64,000 nt of DNA. Source: Paraherbaspirillum soli (GTDB lineage: Bacteria; Pseudomonadota; Gammaproteobacteria; Burkholderiales; Burkholderiaceae_D). Positions 41,615 through 50,555 of the stretch are shown piece after piece. The first letter of the stretch is position 1. Each line of letters begins with the position of its first letter. Where the stretch lies: positions 1-64,000 of the forward strand of contig NZ_JBHSMT010000014.1 in NCBI RefSeq assembly GCF_042654985.1, in the 5' to 3' direction. The notes below the pieces were generated by a model. It was not told the origin of the DNA and did not search any database. It saw only the letters and a list, made by a program, of their open reading frames with translations. The position numbers were made by a program, and so were the translations under genes.

Positions 41615-41670
41615 GTGGGCTGTTCCGAGCCCACCAACAAAAAAGGAGCCGATGGCTCCTTTTTTGTTGG
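41615..41670 (+). terminator. Double hairpin terminator after livF
   Basis: A first stem GTGGGCT / AGCCCAC (41615-41634) is followed by CCAACAAAAAAGGAGCC pairing with GGCTCCTTTTTTGTTGG, a strong terminator with A/T runs on both sides. Confidence 0.93.
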
Positions 41671-41699
41671 CTAGTCGTTTGTCTTATATTGATCAACCA

Positions 41700-41850
41700 G
41701 TCTGCAAGGTGCGTAGACAGACAATCGCCTGGTGTTGCGCTTGACTGCCGTCGCGGCTATATGACGGGTTCTGGCTTGCTAACGATATACGGTCATATCG
41801 AGGAAATGCTTGACGATCCGAAGGCTAAGGCAGCTTATCCAGGTGAATAA
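41700..41850 (+). pseudogene. Degraded duplicate of the livF 3' end
   Basis: The stretch up to the TAA at 41848-41850 aligns by eye with the livF end. GACGATCCGAAGG then AAGGC-GCTTATC and GGTGAATAA are shared, and GGTCATG/GGTCATA and GA-GAAATGCT/GAGATGCT correspond. Earlier bases are less similar and contain stops, so it is not coding. It ends where repeat copy D begins, and a second copy of the livF terminator follows at 42029. Confidence 0.75.
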
Positions 41851-41868
41851 TACGCACGACCGTATTGG

Positions 41869-42010
41869 AGGGCGCCTCGAAAAACCTACCGCAGGGTTTG
41901 GCAAGCCCGCCAATCCCGGGCCTGTGATGCTCGCCCGCTCCGTACGGCTGCAGGTGTTGCAACTTCGTCGCCCCGATCTTGGGCCGCTCGCTACGGTTTT
42001 TCGAGGTGTC
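41869..42010. repeat. Palindromic repeat family 2, copy D
   Basis: About 142 bases, from GGGCGCCTCGAAAAACC to GGTTTTTCGAGGTGTCC, with a central GTACGGCTGCAGG part. TGGAG flanks both sides (41866 and 42012), a possible target duplication. It lies between the livF tail copy and its terminator copy. Confidence 0.8.
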
Positions 42011-42028
42011 CTGGAGTTTTCTGAGACA

Positions 42029-42066
42029 AGCAATAAAAAAGGAGCCATTGGCTCCTTTTTTATTGC
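42029..42066. terminator. Second copy of the livF-type terminator
   Basis: AGCAATAAAAAAGGAGCC pairs with GGCTCCTTTTTTATTGCT, a very close relative of the hairpin at 41632-41670. It can stop transcription from either side and could end the minus-strand transglycosylase gene. Confidence 0.9.
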
Positions 42067-42135
42067 TGGTAATGCGCGGTTAATGCTGTTCAAACAGTGC
42101 AGCGTGACCAGTAATAGCTTTGTACAACGTCTTGC

Positions 42136-43065
42136 TTAAGCCTCGGCCGGTGCCCGGTTGGCATCGGCCGGCGATGCCGCCTGTAATGGACGTGACTTTG
42201 GAGTTGCCATTGGCGTCGTGATGTTGCCGGCCAGCGGCACTTTCTTGCCGGTCGCAACCTCTTGCAGGCGTCGATATTCGGCCAGTACCTTGGAGCCGTA
42301 GCCGCCGTCGTTGGCAAAAGCAGCGGCGCCGACATAGCGTTTCAGGCCGGCTTCAACCGAACCGCCCTGGGTCACGTAATCCTTCAGGATCATCGAGCCC
42401 ACCTTGATATTGGCGGCCGGGGTCAGTGCAGCCTTGATGCCGCCCAGATTTTCGAACTTCTCTTCATGTACCTTCGACATGACCTGCATCAGGCCTTGAG
42501 CGCCGACCGGGCTTTCAGCAAACGGATTCAGACCCGATTCGATTGCCATTACGGCCAGGATCAGCAGCGGATCGAGCTTGGTTTCCCGTGCCGTCTTGTA
42601 TGCAGTGCTGACAAACACGTTGGTGGCATCGCCGGCTACGCGGTAGCGCTTGGATAGCCAGCTCGTCACCCATTGTTGCTGGCGCGAGTTGTCGACCGGC
42701 TTGATCACTTTGTCGGATAACGCGACCAGTTGCGCAGGACGGGTGGTGTCGGCAGCGCTGGTCGGATTGACCTGCTTTTGAGCTTGCAAGTCCGGCTGGC
42801 TGTTGACCGCCGGAGTGACATTCTGGGTGCTGGCGAACAGCGACGTTGTCTTCAACTGATCGACTACACTCGGCTTGAGCAACACGGCTGCAACCGTGGC
42901 GATCGCGAGCAGGGCGGTCAGCAATACGGTGATGCGGGTGGCGGCGATGAAGCCGCTGATGGAATTGCCGGTGACCGATGCCCAGTTTGCTGAATGGGCT
43001 TTGAATTGTTTTGAATAGGCGAACGTTGTCCCGCCTGGTAGAGCCTTGATAGATCTTGCTAACAT
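42136..43065 (-). CDS. Membrane-anchored lytic transglycosylase (SLT domain)
   Basis: 309 residues. One membrane helix at about 42-64 (ITVLLTALLAIATVAAVLL) anchors the protein. A low-complexity linker follows, then an SLT domain with catalytic Glu 176 in AVMAIESGLNPFAESPVGAQGLMQVM. It should cleave peptidoglycan glycan strands in the periplasm. It lacks a signal peptidase site. Start at 43065 has AGGAGG just upstream; the open frame extends to 43092. Confidence 0.9.
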   Translation of the reverse strand: MLARSIKALPGGTTFAYSKQFKAHSANWASVTGNSISGFIAATRITVLLTALLAIATVAAVLLKPSVVDQLKTTSLFASTQNVTPAVNSQPDLQAQKQVNPTSAADTTRPAQLVALSDKVIKPVDNSRQQQWVTSWLSKRYRVAGDATNVFVSTAYKTARETKLDPLLILAVMAIESGLNPFAESPVGAQGLMQVMSKVHEEKFENLGGIKAALTPAANIKVGSMILKDYVTQGGSVEAGLKRYVGAAAFANDGGYGSKVLAEYRRLQEVATGKKVPLAGNITTPMATPKSRPLQAASPADANRAPAEA

Positions 43066-43555
43066 TAAACCTCCTGAATCGTCGCGATGCATTCAGGCCC
43101 CTTAAAACTAGCAAGGGCAAAAAACTGAATTCTGCGTGCATCGTAATCAATATCGCCTGGGCGTCGCATGCTTGCGTAGCGCCGAAACGTCGTTGTTGTT
43201 TGCAATTGAGTGGCGGTGACAGGCTGCAGTAGAGTGAGAGCGCTGTGCCAATGCAAACAACTTGTTCGGGGGAGAAGGCTGACGCCTTTTGAAAAACACT
43301 CCTTAAAATGTCATATGGGACCCCGATCCCGTGAGTATTGAGAACCGAATTAAAATCGCTTTTCTGGCGATGCGGCTTCATCAAGCTGGGCGCATTGTAG
43401 GGGGCTGTTTATATCGAGTCAATACTATAAAATAAAAAAGCTATTACTTTTGTATCTAATGAATGCCTGTCGATTGCAGCAAAAGTCAATAAAATCAAGC
43501 GCTTGGCTCAAATGCCTGAATCCTGGGCTTCACATTCAAAAACAATCTAAAAAAC
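43066..43555. other. Intergenic region between the transglycosylase gene and ubiD
   Basis: About 490 bases between divergent genes. The part near 43420-43440 (GAGTCAATACTATAAAATAAAAAAG) is AT-rich and has a plausible -10 (TATAAA) for ubiD. No gene, RNA or repeat is recognised in the remainder. Confidence 0.4.
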
Positions 43556-45040
43556 ATGAAATATTCAGATTTGCGGGATTTTATTGTCAAATTGGAACAA
43601 ATGGGGGAGCTGAAACGGGTTTCGACGCCGATTTCACCCTATTTGGAGATGACAGAAGTCTGTGACCGCACCTTGCGTGCGGCCGGACCCGCGCTTCTAT
43701 TCGAGCAGCCGACCGGCCATACGATACCTGTATTGGGCAATTTATTCGGCACGCCGCGCCGTGTGGCGCTTGGCATGGGGACCGATGATGTGAGCGAATT
43801 GCGGCGCATCGGCCATGTGCTGGCAATGCTGAAAGAGCCGGAGCCGCCCAAGGGTTTTAAGGACATCCTCGGGCTTGGCACCTTGGTCAAATCGTTGTGG
43901 GACATGGCGCCGAAAGAGCATCGTTCGGCCGCCTGCCATGACATCGTGTGGGAGGGTAACGATGTCGACCTGGCGAAACTGCCGATTCAGCACTGCTGGC
44001 CGGGCGACATCGCGCCGTTGATTACCTGGGGCTTGGTGATTACCAAAGGGCCGCATAAGAAGCGGCAGAATCTCGGCATTTACCGGCAGCAGGTGATTGC
44101 GCGTAACAAGGTGATCATGCGCTGGCTGGCGCATCGCGGCGGTGCGCTCGATTTTCGCGAGCACGCGCTGGCCACCGGCGGCAAGCCGTATCCAGTGGCG
44201 GTCGCGCTGGGCGCCGACCCGGCTACTATATTAGGTGCGGTAACGCCGGTGCCGGATAGCTTGTCCGAATATCAGTTCGCCGGACTGCTGCGCGGCAGCC
44301 GGACCGAGTTGGTCAAAGCCATCGGCAGCGAACTGCGGGTGCCGGCCTCGGCCGAAATCGTATTGGAAGGCCACATCAATCCCGACCCATCACACCCGTC
44401 CGGCTACGAAATGGCGCTGGAAGGGCCGTTCGGCGATCACACCGGCTATTACAACGAGCAAGACTGGTTTCCGGTGTTTACCATCGACCGCATCACGATG
44501 CGGCGTTCGCCGATTTACCACTCCACCTACACCGGCAAACCGCCGGATGAGCCTGCGGTGCTGGGGGTGGCGCTGAACGAGGTATTTATTCCGCTATTGC
44601 AGAAGCAGTTTTCCGAGATCACCGATTTCTACTTGCCGCCGGAAGGGTGCAGTTACCGGATGGCGGTGGTCCAGATGAAGAAAGCTTATCCAGGCCATGC
44701 CAAGCGGGTGATGTTTGGCGTCTGGAGCTTTTTGCGTCAATTCATGTATACCAAGTTCATCGTGGTGGTCGATGAAGATGTCAATATCCGCGACTGGAAC
44801 GAAGTCATTTGGGCGATTACCACCCGCGTCGATCCGATCCGCGATACCACGCTGGTCGATCACACGCCGATTGATTATCTCGATTTTGCCTCGCCGGTCA
44901 GTGGTCTCGGCAGCAAAATGGGGATTGATGCCACCAACAAATGGACTGGTGAAACCAGCCGCGAATGGGGCCGCACGATCAGCATGACGGATGAGGTCAA
45001 GGCCAGGGTCGATCAAATCTGGCAGGAATTGGGTTTGTAA
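43556..45040 (+). CDS. ubiD: 4-hydroxy-3-polyprenylbenzoate decarboxylase
   Basis: 494 residues. It uses prenylated FMN to decarboxylate the ubiquinone precursor. The N-terminus (MKYSDLRDFIVKLEQMGELKRV) and the QHCWPGDIAPLITWGLVITKGPH and EGHINPDPSHPSGYEMALEGPFGDHTGYYN stretches are typical of UbiD, including the conserved E/R residues. The gene stands alone and ends at a palindrome. Confidence 0.97.
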   Translation: MKYSDLRDFIVKLEQMGELKRVSTPISPYLEMTEVCDRTLRAAGPALLFEQPTGHTIPVLGNLFGTPRRVALGMGTDDVSELRRIGHVLAMLKEPEPPKGFKDILGLGTLVKSLWDMAPKEHRSAACHDIVWEGNDVDLAKLPIQHCWPGDIAPLITWGLVITKGPHKKRQNLGIYRQQVIARNKVIMRWLAHRGGALDFREHALATGGKPYPVAVALGADPATILGAVTPVPDSLSEYQFAGLLRGSRTELVKAIGSELRVPASAEIVLEGHINPDPSHPSGYEMALEGPFGDHTGYYNEQDWFPVFTIDRITMRRSPIYHSTYTGKPPDEPAVLGVALNEVFIPLLQKQFSEITDFYLPPEGCSYRMAVVQMKKAYPGHAKRVMFGVWSFLRQFMYTKFIVVVDEDVNIRDWNEVIWAITTRVDPIRDTTLVDHTPIDYLDFASPVSGLGSKMGIDATNKWTGETSREWGRTISMTDEVKARVDQIWQELGL

Positions 45041-45057
45041 TAGCGAAACATGCAAAG

Positions 45058-45096
45058 AAATGACTGCCTAGGCACAAAAAGCGCTGGCAGTCATTT
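45058..45096 (+). terminator. Perfect inverted repeat after ubiD, probable terminator
   Basis: AAATGACTGCC (45058-45068) pairs perfectly with GGCAGTCATTT (45086-45096). The 11-base stem ends with TTTCATGTT, a weak T-run. It separates ubiD from the SRP RNA gene. Confidence 0.7.
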
Positions 45097-45119
45097 CATG
45101 TTGATGTACAATGCACCCC

Positions 45120-45215
45120 GGCGGGCCCCTGCGCATTGTGGCATGGTCAACCTGGTCAGGTCGGGAACGAAGCAGCCACAGCCATTTCCTGCAAGTGCCG
45201 CAGACAAGGCTCGCC
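45120..45215 (+). ncRNA. ffs: 4.5S signal recognition particle RNA
   Basis: The diagnostic core is present: GGTCAGGTCGGGAACGAAGCAGCC (split by position, 45154-45177), which forms the Ffh-binding tetraloop stem. The ends pair: GGCGGGCC (45120-45127) with GGCTCGCC (45208-45215). The 96-base length suits the bacterial small SRP RNA. A TACAAT -10-like box lies at 45107-45112. With Ffh it targets membrane proteins to the translocon. Confidence 0.95.
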
Positions 45216-45222
45216 TCTTTCC

Positions 45223-46659
45223 TCAGTTCTCCGTTTCATTCCCCCATTGTTTATTGCCCCCGGCGCCTGCTTGCGCGAGCGGGATGCAAAAGCCTATCGT
45301 CGTCACGCCATCAGCGCTATCGGCAAACACGCTGCCGCCATGCATGTTGGCAATCGCCTTGACGATCGCCAGACCGAGGCCGTGGCCGTGATATTGGTTC
45401 TGGTCTTGATGTTGATCGTTGCGTGCGGGATCGACCCGGTAAAAGCGATCGAACAAGCGCTGCAAATGGTGTGCGGCAATCGCCTGGCCGGGGTTGGATA
45501 CCGCCACCCGGATCAGATTCGGCTGCTGCGTGATATTGACCAGAATCTCGGCGCCGGCATGCGAGTGCTGAATCGCATTGTGCAGCAGATTGCTCATCGC
45601 GCGCCGGAACAGTGCGGTCTCGATCGAGGCTTCGGCCGCGACATCGCCGCCTATCCTGACCGTCATTTTGGCGTCATCCAGCACGAATTCAAAAAACTCG
45701 ATGGTCTTGTCGATTTCCTGCGCGATCGCGGTGCGGGTGAGGCTGGTTGCCGGTTCGCCCTGATCGGCGCGCGCCAGGAACAGCATGTCATTGATGATAG
45801 AGCGCAAACGCTCCAGCTCCTCCAGGTTCGACTGCAGCACCTCTTCGAATTGCGCTGCGCTGCGTTGGCGCGACAAGGCCACCTGGGTGGCGCCGATCAG
45901 GTTGGCCAGCGGCGTCCGCAGTTCATGGGCGACATCGGCATTGAAAGCTTCAAGCTGATGGTAGGCGCCCTCCATCCGTTCCAGCGCGCCGTTGAAGGCG
46001 ACCGTCAGGTCCGACAATTCGGCCGGCAGCGGCGAAATGTGCAGTCGCTGCGATAGGGTGCGCGGGCCGATCGCCTGCGCCTCGTTCGACAATTGTTTCA
46101 GCGGCCGCAGGCCGACCCGGGCGATCCAGTAGCCCAGCAGCATGACCAGCAGCACGCCGCTGAGCGACAGGCTGACCAGCGCAATCACGAAGGCCCGCAT
46201 GGTATGTATGTAAGGCGCCGCATCGACTGCCACGATCAATCGGATCGGCGGCCGCGCCAGATAGGGGGCAATGGTTTTGCTCAAGGTGTGCAGCGGATAT
46301 TCGCGATGGCGCAGCACCATGGTCCCGATACCGTTCGGATTACGCTCGATCCGGTCTATGTCGGCCAGGTCTTTGCCGTATTGAAAGCGCGGATCGTCGC
46401 TCAAGATCCAGTAGCGGACGCTGCCGTCCGCCGGTGTCAGCGTATCCAGTTTGGCTTGCACATGCGACCAGCGCTCGGTGTCGCCGGCACGCCCGATCAT
46501 GTATTGCATGTCTTGTATGCGGGTCGTCAATTCATCCTGCTGATGACGCGCCAGCTCGCGTTTCAGCACGCCGTACAAGGCCGCGCCGATCAGCGAAAAA
46601 ATCACCAGCGCAGCCACGGCAAACATCGCGACCAGGCGGACTGTGATTGAACGTTTCAT
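45223..46659 (-). CDS. Heavy-metal-type sensor histidine kinase (CusS-like)
   Basis: 478 residues. Two membrane helices (about 8-28 and 160-182) flank a periplasmic sensor domain. HAMP follows, then the H-box FNADVAHELRTPLANLIG, the N-box MSNLLHNAIQHS and the G-box HGHGLGLAIVKAIANMHGG. It should phosphorylate the regulator encoded just upstream, with which it overlaps by four bases (ATGA). The CusS-type class is inferred from layout. It is the last gene of the efflux operon, and its 3' end faces ffs, which ends eight bases away. Confidence 0.94.
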   Translation of the reverse strand: MKRSITVRLVAMFAVAALVIFSLIGAALYGVLKRELARHQQDELTTRIQDMQYMIGRAGDTERWSHVQAKLDTLTPADGSVRYWILSDDPRFQYGKDLADIDRIERNPNGIGTMVLRHREYPLHTLSKTIAPYLARPPIRLIVAVDAAPYIHTMRAFVIALVSLSLSGVLLVMLLGYWIARVGLRPLKQLSNEAQAIGPRTLSQRLHISPLPAELSDLTVAFNGALERMEGAYHQLEAFNADVAHELRTPLANLIGATQVALSRQRSAAQFEEVLQSNLEELERLRSIINDMLFLARADQGEPATSLTRTAIAQEIDKTIEFFEFVLDDAKMTVRIGGDVAAEASIETALFRRAMSNLLHNAIQHSHAGAEILVNITQQPNLIRVAVSNPGQAIAAHHLQRLFDRFYRVDPARNDQHQDQNQYHGHGLGLAIVKAIANMHGGSVFADSADGVTTIGFCIPLAQAGAGGNKQWGNETEN

Positions 46660-47342
46660 TCAGCGCTTTCTATGTTGCGCGGTTCCAGCACATAGCCCAT
46701 GCCGCGGATGGTGTGCAGCAGCTTGGGGCTGAACGGCGCGTCTATCTTGGCGCGCAAGCGCTTGATGGCGACCTCGACAACGTTCGTGTTGCTGTCGAAA
46801 TTCATATCCCAGACCAGCTCGGCGATCGCGGTTTTCGACAGGATTTCGCCTTGCCGCCGGGCCAATACCGCCAGCAAGGAAAACTCTTTGGCGGTCAGGT
46901 CGATCCGGGTACCGCCGCGATAGGCTTTGCGGCTGATCAAATCAATCTGCAAATCGCCGATGCGCAATTGCGCCGGTTCCAGTGCGCGGCCGCGCCGCGT
47001 CAGCGCTTGCAGCCGGGCCAGCAGTTCGAGGAAGGAAAACGGTTTGACCAGGTAATCGTCGGCGCCGCCCTGCAAGCCCTTGATCCGGTCTTCGACCCGG
47101 TCGCGCGCGGTCAGCATGATGACCGGCGTTTGTTTGATGGCGCGCAGCGCATGCAATACCGAAAACCCATCCAGTCCGGGCAGCATCACATCCAGCACGA
47201 TGACGTCGTAATCGTGCTGCAATGCCAGGTGCTGACCGTCGATGCCGTTATGCGCGACATCCACCGCGCAACCCTGCTCAGTCAGTCCCTTGTGCAGATA
47301 GTCGGCAGTCTTCAACTCATCTTCGACAATCAGGATTTTCAT
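46656..47342 (-). CDS. OmpR/CusR-type response regulator
   Basis: 228 residues. The receiver domain has Asp 51 (VIVLDVMLPGLDG) and acidic D/E at 8-9 (VEDE). The C-terminal winged helix includes LARRQGEILSKTAIAELVWDMNFDSNTNVVEVAIKRLR and GMGYVLE. The DNA-binding part matches the heavy-metal regulators (CusR/CopR/IrlR type). A CusR-like box is found at 53332-53353, upstream of the first gene of this same operon, consistent with auto-control. Confidence 0.94.
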   Translation of the reverse strand: MKILIVEDELKTADYLHKGLTEQGCAVDVAHNGIDGQHLALQHDYDVIVLDVMLPGLDGFSVLHALRAIKQTPVIMLTARDRVEDRIKGLQGGADDYLVKPFSFLELLARLQALTRRGRALEPAQLRIGDLQIDLISRKAYRGGTRIDLTAKEFSLLAVLARRQGEILSKTAIAELVWDMNFDSNTNVVEVAIKRLRAKIDAPFSPKLLHTIRGMGYVLEPRNIESAE

Positions 47343-47393
47343 TGGGGGAGGGCTCCGGGTTTGACTTAAGGCTCGAGTGATTTTCTCGCTTGA

Positions 47394-50300
47394 TTATTTG
47401 GAATCTAACATGAGCGCGGCGCTGCTCGCTTTACGCGCGCTGCGCGCTTCATTGCGCCGCATGAACCAGTAATGAGCGCGATCCAGGTACAGGTACACCA
47501 CCGGCGTGGTGAACAAGGTCAGCGCTTGCGACAGTATCAGGCCGCCGACCATCGCATAGCCCAGCGGCTGCCGCAATTCCGAGCCGGAGCCGTGACTCAG
47601 CATCAGCGGCAAGCCGCTCAACAACGCGCACATGGTGGTCATCATGATGGGGCGGAAGCGCAACAGGCAGGCTTGATAAATCGCTTCATCCGGCGTCAAG
47701 CCATGCTCGCGTTCGGCGGTCAGCGCGAAGTCGATCATCATGATGCCGTTTTTCTTGACGATGCCGATCAGCAGGATGATGCCGATCAGCGCGATCACGC
47801 TGAAGTCATAGCCGCCGGCCATCAGGATCAACAGCGCACCGACCCCGGCCGACGGCAGGGTCGACAAAATCGTCAGCGGATGGATATAGCTTTCGTACAG
47901 CAGGCCGAGCACGATATACACCGCGATCAAGGCCGCGGCGATCAAATACGGCTGCGACGCCAGCGACTCGCCGAAAGCCTTGGCGGTGCCCTGGAACGCA
48001 CCGCTCAGCGTCGACGGCACGTTCATTTCAGCCTGCGCTTTCTGGATCGCATCGACAGCGTCGCCGAGCGCGACATTCGGCGCCAGATTGAACGAGATCG
48101 TCACCGCCGGGAACTGGCCTTGATGGCTGATCGACAGATAGGCGGTCTGATTGGTGTCGATCGAGACGATGGTCGACAACGGCACTTGCTGGCCGGTCAG
48201 CGGCGAGGTCAGGTAAAGCTTGCTGAACAAATCCGGGTCCTGCTGCAACTTCGGCGTGACTTCCAGCACCACGTGATAGCTATTGATCTGGGTGAAATAC
48301 TGGGCGACCTGGCGTTGGCCGATGGCGTCATAAATGGTGGCATCGATCAGCGCCGGCGAAATGCCGAAACTGGAAGCGCGCGCGCGGTCGATGGTCAGGG
48401 TCGCGGTGGCCGCCGCATTTTGCTGATCGGAGGCGACATCGGTCAATTGCGGCAAGCTGCGGAAGCGGGTCAGCAGCTTCGGCGCCCAGGTATTCAGTTC
48501 GTCCAGGTTGGAGTCGGTCAGCGTGTACTGATATTGCGTGCGCGCCAGGCGGCCGCCGACATTGATGTCCTGGCCCGCCTGCAGGAACAGGTTGACTCCT
48601 TGCACTTGCGCCAGCTGCGGCCGCAAGCGGGCAATCACCTGGTCGGCGCTGGCGCTGCGGCCTTCATCTTTCGGTTTCAGGCTGATGAAGAAATTGCCGG
48701 TATTGAAGGTGTTCTGGCCGCCGCTCATGCCGAAGCCGGTGACGTCGGGGTCCTTGCGGATAATGTCGGCCAGCTTGATCATGCGTTCATTCATCGACGC
48801 AAACGAGGCGTCCTGGGCCGATTCGGCAAAACCGAAAACAAAGCCGGTATCCTGCTGCGGAAAGAAGCCTTTCGAAATCCCGATGAACAGCAATACCGTG
48901 GTCGCCACGGTCGCGAAGAACACCATCAGCGTGCTGAACTGGTGGCGCAATACGAACTGCAGGCCGCGCTTGTAGCCATTCAGCATGGCGTCGAAACCGC
49001 GCTCGAACAGCTGATACAGACGGCCATGCGATTCGGCGGCATGCGGTTTCAAAAAGCGCGAGCACAGCATCGGCGTCAATGTCAGCGAAATCGCGACCGA
49101 GACCGCAATCGTCAAGGTCACGGTCACCGCGAATTCACGGAACAGGCGACCGACAATCCCGCCCATCAGCAGCAATGGGATGAACACCGCCACCAGCGAT
49201 ACCGAAATCGAAATGATCGTGAAGCCGATCTCGCCCGCGCCTTTGTAGGCTGCCTCCATCGGCGACATGCCTTGTTCGACGTAGCGGTAAATATTTTCCA
49301 GCATCACGATCGCATCATCGACCACGAAGCCGACCGAGATGGTGAGCGCCATCAGCGACAGGTTGTCCAGGCTGAAGCCGGCCAGATACATGACGCCGGC
49401 AGTGCCCATCAGCGCCAGCGGCACGGTGACGCTGGGGATCAGCGTCGCCGGGACGTTGCGCAGGAACAGGAAAATCACCAGCACCACCAGTGCGATGGTC
49501 AGCATCAGGGTGAATTCGACATCCAGCACCGAGGCCCGGATAGTCTGGGTGCGGTCGATCAGGGTATTCACATGCACGGTCGGCGGAATCGCCGCCTGCA
49601 GCCGCGGCATTGCCTGTTTGATGCGGTCCACGGTGTCGATCACATTGGCGCCCGGCTGCTTGGTAATCGCCAGCACGATCGAGCGGCCGTTGGTGATGGT
49701 ATTGTCGGCCGCTGCCGCAGCGCCGGCATAAGCCCAGCCGGCGACTTTGAGGTTTTCCGGCGCATCGATCGCGACGCCGATGTCCCGCACCCGGATCGGC
49801 GCGCCGTTCTTGTAGGCCAGCACCATGTCGTTCCACGGTGCGGCGCTCAACAGCTGATCATTGGTGTAGACGGTAAAGCTCTGCTTGCGGCCGTCCACTG
49901 TCCCTTTGGGTTGATTGACGGTGGTGGACGCGATCACGCCGCGTATATCTTCCAGGCTCATGCCCATCGCGGCCAGCTTGGTCGGATCGACCTGGATCCG
50001 GATCGCCGGCTTTTGGGCGCCGCCGATATTCACCAGGCCAACCCCCTGGATCTGCGAAATCTGCTGCGCCAGGATGTTGTCGGCATAGTCATTCACCTTG
50101 ATCAAGGGCAGCGCATCGGATTGCACCGCCATCACCATGATCGGCGAATCGGCCGGATTGACCTTGCGGAAGGTCGGCGGGTTCGGCAGGTTGGCCGGCA
50201 ACTGGCCGGTGGAGGCATTGATCGCCGCCTGGACGTCGAGCGCAGCGGCGTCGATGTTGCGGTTGAGATCAAACTGCAAGGTGATTTGCGACGAGCCGAG

Positions 50301-50555
50301 GGCGCTGGTCGAGGTCATTTGCGACAGCCCTGCAATCAGCGAAAATTGACGCTCCAGCGGTTGCGCCACGCTCGATGCCATGGTTTCCGGACTGCCGCCG
50401 GGCAGGTTGGCCGACACTTGAATCGTCGGGAAGTCGACTTGCGGCAAAGGTGCGACCGGCAGCAGCGGCCAAGCGGCGACGCCGGCCAGCAAAATCGCCA
50501 GCGACAGCAGCGTGGTGCCGATCGGGCGCTGGATGAAAGCGGCGGAAATGCTCAC
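47394..50555 (-). CDS. RND efflux pump permease, MdtC-like
   Basis: 1053 residues, the full RND length, with two sets of helices and two large periplasmic loops. The N-terminus FIQRPIGTTLLSLAILLAGVAAW and the LPVAPLPQVDFPTIQVSANLPG stretch are closest in pattern to MdtB/MdtC drug pumps. The TM4 proton-relay motif GFVVDDAIVMLENIYRYVEQG is intact. It lacks the Met-rich features of CusA-type metal pumps. The start overlaps the adaptor gene stop by four bases. Partner of MFP and OMF genes upstream. Confidence 0.95.
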   Translation of the reverse strand: MSISAAFIQRPIGTTLLSLAILLAGVAAWPLLPVAPLPQVDFPTIQVSANLPGGSPETMASSVAQPLERQFSLIAGLSQMTSTSALGSSQITLQFDLNRNIDAAALDVQAAINASTGQLPANLPNPPTFRKVNPADSPIMVMAVQSDALPLIKVNDYADNILAQQISQIQGVGLVNIGGAQKPAIRIQVDPTKLAAMGMSLEDIRGVIASTTVNQPKGTVDGRKQSFTVYTNDQLLSAAPWNDMVLAYKNGAPIRVRDIGVAIDAPENLKVAGWAYAGAAAAADNTITNGRSIVLAITKQPGANVIDTVDRIKQAMPRLQAAIPPTVHVNTLIDRTQTIRASVLDVEFTLMLTIALVVLVIFLFLRNVPATLIPSVTVPLALMGTAGVMYLAGFSLDNLSLMALTISVGFVVDDAIVMLENIYRYVEQGMSPMEAAYKGAGEIGFTIISISVSLVAVFIPLLLMGGIVGRLFREFAVTVTLTIAVSVAISLTLTPMLCSRFLKPHAAESHGRLYQLFERGFDAMLNGYKRGLQFVLRHQFSTLMVFFATVATTVLLFIGISKGFFPQQDTGFVFGFAESAQDASFASMNERMIKLADIIRKDPDVTGFGMSGGQNTFNTGNFFISLKPKDEGRSASADQVIARLRPQLAQVQGVNLFLQAGQDINVGGRLARTQYQYTLTDSNLDELNTWAPKLLTRFRSLPQLTDVASDQQNAAATATLTIDRARASSFGISPALIDATIYDAIGQRQVAQYFTQINSYHVVLEVTPKLQQDPDLFSKLYLTSPLTGQQVPLSTIVSIDTNQTAYLSISHQGQFPAVTISFNLAPNVALGDAVDAIQKAQAEMNVPSTLSGAFQGTAKAFGESLASQPYLIAAALIAVYIVLGLLYESYIHPLTILSTLPSAGVGALLILMAGGYDFSVIALIGIILLIGIVKKNGIMMIDFALTAEREHGLTPDEAIYQACLLRFRPIMMTTMCALLSGLPLMLSHGSGSELRQPLGYAMVGGLILSQALTLFTTPVVYLYLDRAHYWFMRRNEARSARKASSAALMLDSK

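Noticed and set aside
45136..46056. 306-residue plus-strand frame over ffs and the kinase
   Set aside because: It overlaps the certain SRP RNA and is an antisense shadow of the kinase.
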